This document shows, piece by piece, positions 56,301 through 64,000 of a stretch of DNA of 64,000 nucleotides. Source of the stretch: Ophiobolus disseminans (Eukaryota > Ascomycota > Dothideomycetes > Pleosporales > Phaeosphaeriaceae); contig MU006226.1 in assembly GCA_010093685.1 (NCBI GenBank), forward strand, positions 1,004,964 to 1,068,963, in the 5' to 3' direction. A model generated the notes under the pieces. That model worked only from the letters and a program-made list of their open reading frames with translations, was not told the origin of the DNA and did not search any database. The position numbers were made by a program, and so were the translations under genes. Every line of letters starts with the position of its first letter. The first letter of the stretch is position 1.

Positions 56301-57717
56301 CTCGAGTGCCACCCGCGCGACTGCTCCATCGTATGCTCAAGCCGCCCAGAGCACCCCATTGTCGAAATCGCCGGTCCCACCCGAGGCCTCCACTGCAGTC
56401 GTTCAGCCGGCAGAGTCGTCCAAAGCTTCTGACACTGAGCCTCCTGAGTGGGCGAAGCAGTTCATGAGCAAGGTCCTCCAGCAGCAAGCCGCACCCGCAA
56501 CAGCTGCCCCCTCGGCTGAGCTCGATGCTAAGAAACTTGAAAAGATTGTTCAATCCGAGATCACGAAGGGCTTCTCGCGCGAACTAGACATCATGTACAA
56601 GCGTTTCGACGAAGACAAGCGCGTACTGAACGCTGCCAACGGTGCTAAACAGGAGGCGATACTTCGTCTTGTCTCTAGTACGTTGACTGAGAATGTCGAA
56701 GGCGTCATTAGGAAGATGGTCGATGAGAACATTCGCAACGTCTTACTTCCCGAAGTGTTGGCTCAAACATCGGCTACATTGGAAAAGAGCATTGGCAGCA
56801 ATCTCAAGACTGCTTTGGGTCCTCAATTGTCAAAAGAGATCCCTGATGCTGTGGCCCGAGCTTTAAAGGCTCCTCATGTCGTCCACTCGCTGTCTGAGCA
56901 GGTCGCTAAGAAGGTCACCGGTACCCTTGAGCCTATCGTGGTTGCATCTGCTGCATCAGTCGTCAACCCTGCGATTTCGAACTTGTCCAACGTCATCGAG
57001 AAGCAGATTGGCGAGCAGCTGCGTCAAGGTCATGCTCAGCGACGAGAGGACGCTTCCAAGATTGCTCAGCTTACGGACACTGTGCACACCTGTCTTGAGA
57101 CCATTCAGTCGATGGTCGCCACCCAGGCTGAGCTACAGTCTCAGGTTGCCAAGTTGCAGCAGTCTCTTGCTCAGCCACCACAACAGGCTACCGTCCGCTC
57201 ACCACCGGCCGTTCGTTCTCCCGTCAAGCAGAAGACGCAAGAAGAGCTTGAGATCGAATCTGTCACTCGTGCTATAGCCGAAGGCAACTATGAGCAGGCC
57301 ACCATGCAGTGGCTACAGTCCCAACGTACTGTCGAGCTCTTCGACGAGGTTTTCATCCACTGCAACCCTGCCTACCTCCGCCAAGTGAGCCCGCTTCTCG
57401 CTCTATCGACAGGTGCTGTCGTTTCGGATGCTCTAGAGCGAAACACGCAACAGCGACTTGTCTGGCTTGATGCCGTTTTGTCAAGCGTCAATCCCAAAGT
57501 ATGTAACGTCAGTCCAGTCATGTGAACCATCGCTAACTTCAATCAGGATGCTGAGATTCGCGACATCGTGCCGAGGATCATGGACGTCGTAAAGCAACGC
57601 CTCACCCATACTTATATGGCGCTGAACGAGAGCACTCCCGGCAGCCCGCTCCTTCGCCGCATTAATTCCCTCGCCACCAAGTGCAACGACACGACGCGCG
57701 CCGCAGCACGTAAATGA
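53311..57717 (+). CDS. EDC4/Ge-1-like mRNA decapping scaffold
   Basis: It is probably a P-body protein that links the decapping enzyme with mRNA. Exons are 53311-57498 and 57547-57717 (1452 aa). MADLQELFARLN starts the chosen reading; an ATG at 53212 would add 33 residues. About 1-400 is Gln/Pro/Ser/Ala-rich and disordered, with an acidic helical block (LAEAECKSLAQLNEELGDMP). A WD40-type propeller covers about 430-870 (DTIVVSLDKAGRMRFWDIRS; HSFQLWDLGLGKAVQEIHLP). A Lys-rich Ser/Pro linker (KKKKKKAN) precedes long helices at about 1060-1300 (EVLAQTSATLEKSIGSNLKT). The C-terminal helical repeat (ESVTRAIAEGNYEQATMQWL) continues into the last exon. The order of propeller, helices and C-terminal repeat is that of Ge-1 proteins. 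Confidence 0.85.
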
Positions 57718-58599
57718 GACCTTGCATCTTCCTCAAGTTACATCAAAACTGGAACTTGATCTTGAGCTGGAACGCCCTGATCTCAGGTCTCAGACGAAAA
57801 GCATTGCGCGTCCCTTCATCAATATACACCAAGCACTCAAGCTTGGGTCATGACTTTCGACACCTGGCCTGGATGCTGATCAACCATCATGATGGAGATC
57901 GTCTCGCGCGTCGAGTACACGATCAACGGCCGGTTCTTCCTGCTTTTTCTTTCTTTCAAATATGCTTTCAGGCACCGTGCGACTTCATTTGTACACATAA
58001 ACTCTTTTCTTACTTGCAGTGCTGCCATCTTCACCTCCAGTAATACGCTCATGGACGTTTGTGAGTTAGTGATGCTGAAATGCTCGCTACTTGCTGTGTA
58101 ACGCTCATGACTTTCTCTGGAGGCTATTGGCGGCATGCAAGGCTTCGAATTGGTATTTACACGTGCAATGAGGATAGCTAGCGTAACGTCTTCAGGATTA
58201 CTTCTCTGAAGGGCGTGTGTGTATAATATAATGAGACCTGGTTGGTCGTGGATAATGGTATAAAATTGGAGCGGATTTCATGTTCAGCCTTCGGTGTGAT
58301 CCTCACTTGCATCTTCGCCATCACTCTGACCGTTGCGACAGACTTGCTAACCCTTTGCGTGCGACCTGTGCTACTAACAGTATGGTCTCAGAACTAGTCA
58401 CACCAAAGATAACTTCGGGCACCGCAGTCAATCAGGCGCCCAGCCGCAGAACGCAGGACCAGGGCCCGTGCATCTTGCGAGCTTACCTTTACGAGGGCAG
58501 GGCGATAAAACATAGGGTGATAGGTAACCCACCCTGCCCAGGTGCAACATCAACCACAATGTGCAAACCATAACATCAAGCACAGGTCGCATCTGCATC
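57718..58599. other. Intergenic, nothing recognised
   Basis: This 882-bp stretch lies between two plus-strand genes. Small open frames are present without domains. The final 60 bp are the leader of the DUF3176 gene. Confidence 0.5.
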
Positions 58600-60685
58600 A
58601 TGAACACGAATCGTTCCATCTCACCACTATCTCCTCGTCGGTCCTTAGATAGCGCGAACTTCTTATCCGACGACATCCCCCTGCATGAGTACGCCCCAGC
58701 TACCAAGGGCATGTCGGACAAAAGCGCACCGACATACTCTGCGCTTCAGCCACACAACGTTGGAGATTCTAAAGAAAGAGCTAGGACAACGCGCTTCGGC
58801 TGGTGGTGGGAATTTGGCGCCGTGCTCGTCGCCATCGCCAGCACAGCGGCTATTGTCGCGGTTTTACTCAAAGTCGACGACAAGCCGCTAACAAGCTGGC
58901 CATGGGCTATCCAGCCCGCTTCGCTTGTAGCGGTGTTTTCGACCATTGCCAAGGCTGCTCTGCTTGTCCCTGTCGCGGTTTGCTTGAGCCAGCTCAAGTG
59001 GACTTACTTTGAGGAGCCCAGGGAGTTGGAGCACATGCAGGCTTTCGATGACGCTAGTCGAGGACCGTGGGGTGCGGTGGTGTTTCTGTGGAAGACGAAG
59101 GGACTGGTATGGCTGGCTGCAATCGGAGCACTGGTAATGGTCCTCATGACAGGGTTTGAACCGTTTTCGCAGCAGGCCATTCATTTTTCGGAGCGCAGTA
59201 TACGCGTGTACAACGAGACAGCTTGGATCGGATACTCAAATCAATTTCCGGATGCAAGGTCTATGTTTGGCGCAACTTACAATCCTACTCCCGAGGGTAA
59301 GTTGAAGATTTTGCTCGGAGTGTACACATGCTAAAAACTGTGCAGCGAGACTTAACTTCACTATTACAATAATGGAGGCCATGATTGGCAGGCCGTCTGT
59401 CCATAGAGCAAGTTTGTCATGTCCAGGCGATGAATGCCGATTCGAGGACTTTACTTCTCTAGGGGTTGCTTCGACATGCGAACTGCCCGAACTTGTTCAG
59501 ATCAACAATGAGTTTGGCTGTACATACTACACTTTATCTAGTGCAACGGACAGTACTACCCCACGTCAGAATTACACTCAGCTTCTACCATTCAAGGAGG
59601 CAGTGCGGAGAGACCTTGGTCGAAATATGAGCGCTTATGGCATGGACTGTCTTCGCGCAAGGGAAGACTACCCAGCATTCAGTATCAACATGGCAGTTAC
59701 CAACGGGACCAACAAATTGCAACCGGGAATCAGCCAATACAAAGAATCCGTACCGTCAAACATCTTGAGCGCACCAAAAACCAGCGACGGAATATTCGGA
59801 GCCTCTGAGGCCTTCATACCAAGCGGTAGCGAAGGCAGTATAGCCTCTTTTGGGGGTATTATCGCACGCTTCTGCACCTCAAGCTTTAATCGCAAGTACG
59901 GCGGCGGCAGCCCTAACAATGGAACCTTCGATACCATTGGCACTTTCACATGCTTCGATCACCACCCCGACAAGAACGGCAACATAACAGATCTTGACAC
60001 ATTCGGTCAGTTCACCGCAACCCTCACACACTGCCGCCTGACCCTGCGCGCACATGATTTCCACAACGTCACTGTCTCCAGTACCACTCTAGGCACGAGC
60101 TCAATCGATTCTGTCGCCCTAAAGAAAACCGGCGACGGGCCATATGGCGAGACGATAGCTATTAGCGCTAATAACCCTAGCAACAGTTTCACAATCGGAC
60201 CAAAGTCCATTACCCCCATCGTCAACGTTGTCAAAAACGTCCTATATTCCGGCGACTTTACAGAATTCGTCTCCTTTCGCCAGAATTACACGGACTGGAG
60301 CCGCGTTTTCACTCCGATCGCAGCTTCGATGTCGGAATTTATGCGCAGCCCTAAATCGTTCGATGAGGTGAAGCTACTCCGCGGCAAGGTCTATGTCTCG
60401 CAGACATACTTCAATGTCGCGTGGCGGTGGCTCATCGTGCCGTTCCTCATGGTGATTGGGTCGATTGGATTTTTGGTGGCGACGGCGTTGTGTAGTCGGA
60501 ACAAGCCATATTTGTTCAAGCATTCGGTGCTGGCGGTGATGAAGTATGGGGCCGAAGGCTGGGGCGGGGAGGTCCGGAGGGAAAAGAGGGAAACGGATAG
60601 GGATTTGAGTCGGGCCGCGAGGGGTGTGAGAGTGAGGTTGCTTAATGGGGAGGAGGGGTCAAGGTTAGTCAGGGAAGGTAGTTGA
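58600..60685 (+). CDS. DUF3176-family membrane protein
   Basis: This is a fungal plasma-membrane-type protein of unknown role. Exons are 58600-59296 and 59346-60685 (678 aa). A polar N-tail of about 65 residues leads to the DUF3176 domain: WWWEFGAVLVAIASTAAIVA (membrane segment 72-90), AVFSTIAKAALLVPVAVCLS (107-129), the family signature LSQLKWTYFEEPRELEHMQAF and DDASRGPWGAVVFLW, then a third segment at 169-186. A large extracellular-type region with many Asn-x-Ser/Thr sites and several Cys follows. A last membrane helix (WLIVPFLMVIGSIGFLVATA) lies near the C-terminus, then a basic cytosolic tail. The start is the ATG at 58600; upstream in-frame codons have no ATG. Confidence 0.85.
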
Positions 60686-61431
60686 AGGTGGTGATTTTTC
60701 GTTCATTGAAGATAGCGTTGTAGAATTAATACCCAGGTATGTTTACATGATGATCAATGCAGGATGCGATCGCTCATTCATCCAAAACGTTGCGATCTCG
60801 TCTACCTGCAAAGCTCAGTACCGGTACTTTGTCGTCACTTCATCAAAGGCAGTCGCAACCGAGCATGAACACCATGCGGGCTCCACATCGCCTAATCTAC
60901 CATTGCCATCCATTTCAGCCTTATCCTCGTGGGCACCGTCCTCATATTACAGTGCTCACATCTGCAACATCCACCTGATCCGACCAATCAGCCCTTTTTG
61001 CTATCTGACACACCTTATGCGCGACCGGGGTGCTGACCATACCTGAAACAGCACACCACGTAGCCGTGCAACACCCATCCACTCACAGCCCAAGTCCAAC
61101 GCAGTGCATAAACTCCACGCCGTTGAGGCTGGTTGATGCTGGATACAAAGATTCCCGAAGATTGCATTGCGCGAATTGGTGGGGACTGAGGCATGCAGGG
61201 TGTCAAAGCGGGCGTGGGCGAACAGGCTGAAGAGATGCGAGATTTGATATTGGGTTGTGTGTATCCGGAGAGATTTGAAATGTGTGGTTGTTTCTCTTCA
61301 TTCTTACTTTTTGTTGGTTTCTTTCAGTCGCTCCTTTGACTTCAACTTTGCACACTCGCTCGGGACTTGACGAATTATTGATACGCGCAACGAAGAACAC
61401 GGAGATTGAAGAAGATAAAAAGTCGGACACA
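60686..61431. other. Intergenic, nothing recognised
   Basis: This 746-bp stretch lies between two plus-strand genes. It includes an upstream in-frame stretch from 61282 that could extend the MARVEL-type protein by 50 residues, but the ATG at 61432 gives the normal family start. Confidence 0.5.
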
Positions 61432-61994
61432 ATGGCAGTTAGCTGGATCTATCCTGTGCGCGGCGTACAGGCTGTACTTGCGATCGCTGTACTTGGATTG
61501 ATGGGTTATGGTAAGTGGTTCAGTTTCCTCTCCGAACATAACACCGACTAATCTGATCAACAGTCTCGTCATGGTGGGCAACTCACTGGCGCCAGTCGTC
61601 ACCCTCCGAAGTGAACTTCCTCATCTTTGCGCCTTCGTGGACGATCCTTACCTTAGTTCTGCTCGTCGCGCTCCCCCTCAAATTCTCGCACCTGCTCTCC
61701 TCGAAAGCAGCACAATGGGGGTTACTGGGTCTCGAACTACTCACCATGCTATACTGGTTCGGCGGCTTCGTTGCGCTGGCAGTGTTCCTAAGCGACCGCA
61801 TTTGCTTCGGGACGGTATGTGATGTTGCGCGCGCAAGCACTGTGATCAGTGCACTGAGTTGGGTCGCATGGGCCGTGACGTTCGTGTTTGGCGCGATCAG
61901 GATGGTCAAGGGAGGTGGGATGAGCTTCGGAAGGAGACAGGGTGTCGCGAAGGAGGTGGAAAGTGGGAAGGTGGAAATGCATCAAGGCGTGTAG
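61432..61994 (+). CDS. MARVEL-domain-type four-helix membrane protein
   Basis: This protein is likely tied to membrane domains or trafficking. Exons 61432-61510 and 61564-61994 give 169 aa. Four hydrophobic helices are visible: RGVQAVLAIAVLGLMGY, FLIFAPSWTILTLVLLVALP, GLELLTMLYWFGGFVALAVF and ISALSWVAWAVTFVFGAIRM. Helix 3 has the Trp/Gly-rich character and the following loop the Cys pair (RICFGTVCDVA) typical of fungal MARVEL proteins. The C-terminal tail is short, charged and cytosolic (GGGMSFGRRQGVAKEVES). The first intron follows the first helix after a GGTTATG codon break. Confidence 0.75.
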
Positions 61995-63499
61995 GCGGAT
62001 TTACAATTGGTGTTGTGGGGAATGATGTGGGAAGAAGGACGTGCTTGTGGCGACGCAATTCAAAAGCGATCATCCGGTATGATCGTGGGGTATGCTATCA
62101 AAATACCCAGATGGGTGGCCCGATTATTTTCTCTTCCTGAGCGCTTCTCGTACACACAATACCCATAATGACAGTCGATATCTTCAACAACCACGTTCCA
62201 GACTTGTAGCATTAGCACGACCGCTGTGTGTCCACAGCGTACAAAAAAACATGCTTTTCATGCATAGTGGCATACGCAGTTGAGTATATGGATTTGGATC
62301 TGTTCTACGTGCCCATTCACCTGAGGAAATGGTTCGCTCTTTTTGCTGTTACTGAGTCTCGCCATGCTCGCTTGGTCTTGAGAACTAGGAAGACTTCTTA
62401 TAAAATCTGGATGGCTTAAATTGGTGTGAACGACTGAACAGCATAATTGTGTGTTAGCAATAAGCAATTTGATTACCTCAATCTGTTCAATTTGTGGCCT
62501 TGGTCATACTTGGAGGTCTTCTGACCGCAACAAACAATCCCCGAATGCTGCAGGACGTGGTGCTGTTGTTGTTAACGAGGAAGATGTTTCGTAGTCGCAA
62601 AAGACCATGCGGCTCACGGAAGTGGCCTGACATGGTGCCTGCCGATGCATGCCTGAAGCGGTACTGAAACTGAGAAGAGACAGGATCTGCCCGAGACGTG
62701 CCTTGGCTGCCGTGTGCTTCCAGTGCCACACCAGTAGGTAAGCTTGTGCACAGTCAGAAAGGCCACAGCTTGTCAGTGCTACGAAATCCTTCTGTTGCGT
62801 AGATGGATCGCGCAAGTAGAAATAAGAGCGTGGTGGGAGTCGATGGTGATCACGGAGATTTGGTCATCCGGTGTCATTTAGGAATGGTTCATCAAGTCTT
62901 ACTGTAACTGTCTTAGCCTGAAGCTTAGTCTGAAACTATTTGCGGGCGATGAACGTCAGGACCCGACGCAACCCCACAGCTGTCACATCGTCAAAACATA
63001 TTGTTATCAACCACTTCTCGATTTCTCAACGTTTCTCGGGCGTCGGCATCTGTTCTGTCTCGAAGCGCAAATTGTAAGAGCTCTCCACACTGGTCGCGTG
63101 ATCCGCAGTAACACGTGGCGGATAAGCGCCATCCGAGTTATTAATCAAGACGCTTTAGAAAGTTTCTTTTTGCAAAGCCTACCGGCATAAGTAAGTTCAA
63201 AGTCCACCAACATTGGCAGCGTGCTTGGCGGAGTCTACATACCATTGTTCGAGGCCCGTAGATCAGGGCCAGGGGTTCCTGGGAGGGGTGAACTGTGAGA
63301 CGCGTTCCAGGCGTGATACGAGCACCAACGGCTAGAGTTACATGGGGTTGCGAAACAATGTATGTCAAATACTTCCCTCTTCATTGTCGACCAAACAATC
63401 TCTGAAATTCTTCAGCTTCTGCTTCATTCCATCAACAAACATCAGACACCCTTTTGTGGACAAGCAGGTTTTTGAAACGATATATCAAAGATATTCACG
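61995..63499. other. 1.5-kb intergenic, nothing recognised
   Basis: This region lies between two plus-strand genes. Short open frames on both strands lack domains. The last about 100 bp are probably the leader of the DUF7053 gene. Confidence 0.5.
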
Positions 63500-64000
63500 A
63501 TGCCGAAGACGGCCACTTTCACCACTGTCACGCCGCTTCCGGCAGGGATAACCAGGAAGAGTGTGCTGGATATGTTCCAAGACCATCTTGCAATGATTGA
63601 CCTCAACCCTCTGGTCGTTGAAAGATTCAGGTGTAGACCGCCAAGCTATGCGACAACAGATGAGTACTACCAGACGTGGTATACCATCAAAGGTGTGATC
63701 AACTTAGCTTCTGCATTTGCTAGCGATGTACTAATGTACTACAGACAAGGTATCATACCTTCCTGGCGGTCTAGCGACAGGCTCCGTATCTTATCATGCT
63801 TGCTTTCATGATACCGCCGAAGGACTAGAAACACACGTCTACGCACCACTTGGTCTAGATATACGCGGAAAGTGGAGTGTCGGAGGCTCGATGCCAGGCG
63901 AGCCGAGGCAGCTGGGCGAATCAGGCATCAACACACCGAGACACGGACTTTACATTCGAGAAGATGTAAATATGACTTGCTCCTCACTACTGATGAGCTT
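63500..64000 (+). CDS. DUF7053-family protein, truncated by window end
   Basis: This is a small fungal protein of a START/SRPBCC-like family with no known substrate. Exons 63500-63692 and 63745 onward; the reading is still open at 64000, so the C-terminus is outside. Family blocks are visible: TFTTVTPLPAGITRKSVLDM, HLAMIDLNPLVVERF, and after the splice VSYLPGGLATGSVSYHACF, LETHVYAPLGLDIRGKWSV and RHGLYIREDVNMTC. Without the splice the frame ends after 103 codons. The domain call is from pattern memory. Confidence 0.75.

Noticed and set aside
1..64000. tRNA genes, CRISPR arrays, rRNA
   Set aside because: No convincing A/B-box pairs, repeat-spacer pattern or rRNA segment was noticed by eye; a covariance-model scan would be decisive.

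Overview
The window reads as euchromatic nuclear DNA of a filamentous ascomycete (Pezizomycotina), most likely a dothideomycete of the Pleosporales type; the order is an inference from protein flavour, not a search. Genes are compact, with introns mostly of 45-85 nt that begin GT and end AG. Fungus-specific families are present: UstYa-like, DUF2985, DUF3176, Zn2Cys6 regulator, MARVEL and DUF7053 proteins. About 25 genes can be supported, 21 of them with exon structures that join in frame; the Myb gene and the RPB11 gene lack a resolved 5' end and the CCCH gene carries a frameshift. No rRNA, tRNA, CRISPR array or intact transposon was recognised by eye.

Layout. 1-6.4 kb looks accessory: a CYP52-like P450 with an in-frame stop (1325-2984, minus), a small secreted protein with Lys-Arg sites and a Tyr/Gly-rich tail (3541-4343, minus), and a UstYa/DUF3328 protein (5321-6380, plus). 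Such a trio resembles a fungal ribosomal-peptide (dikaritin-like) locus. 6.4-17 kb holds Sen15, a GPI-type surface protein, a DUF2985 membrane protein, a proline-rich glycine-zipper protein, a CCCH zinc-finger gene with a frameshift, and a 1073-aa Zn2Cys6 regulator. 18.8-29.3 kb holds a cytosolic GH85 endoglycosidase head to head with the KDEL receptor ERD2, a small membrane protein, an M1 aminopeptidase and a CAP10-type glycosyltransferase. 29.5-39 kb holds SAE2/Ctp1/CtIP head to head with an F-box protein, then a seven-knuckle GIS2/CNBP protein and the kinetochore protein CENP-C/Mif2.

39-43.7 kb is gene-poor. It is followed by a Myb-like regulator with a large upstream region, tubulin cofactor B with unusually long introns, an RPB11 gene with an in-frame stop, an EDC4/Ge-1-like decapping scaffold, a DUF3176 membrane protein, a MARVEL-type protein, and a DUF7053 gene cut by the window end.

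Most genes are unlinked housekeeping functions. Functional links suggested by position are the P450/secreted peptide/UstYa group, and the ENGase-ERD2 pair, which shares 246 bp of promoter and serves glycoprotein quality control and ER retention. Three genes carry an apparent lesion (stop codons at 2646 and 52233, a frameshift near 12360). Because RPB11 should be essential, base-level sequence errors must be considered for all three.
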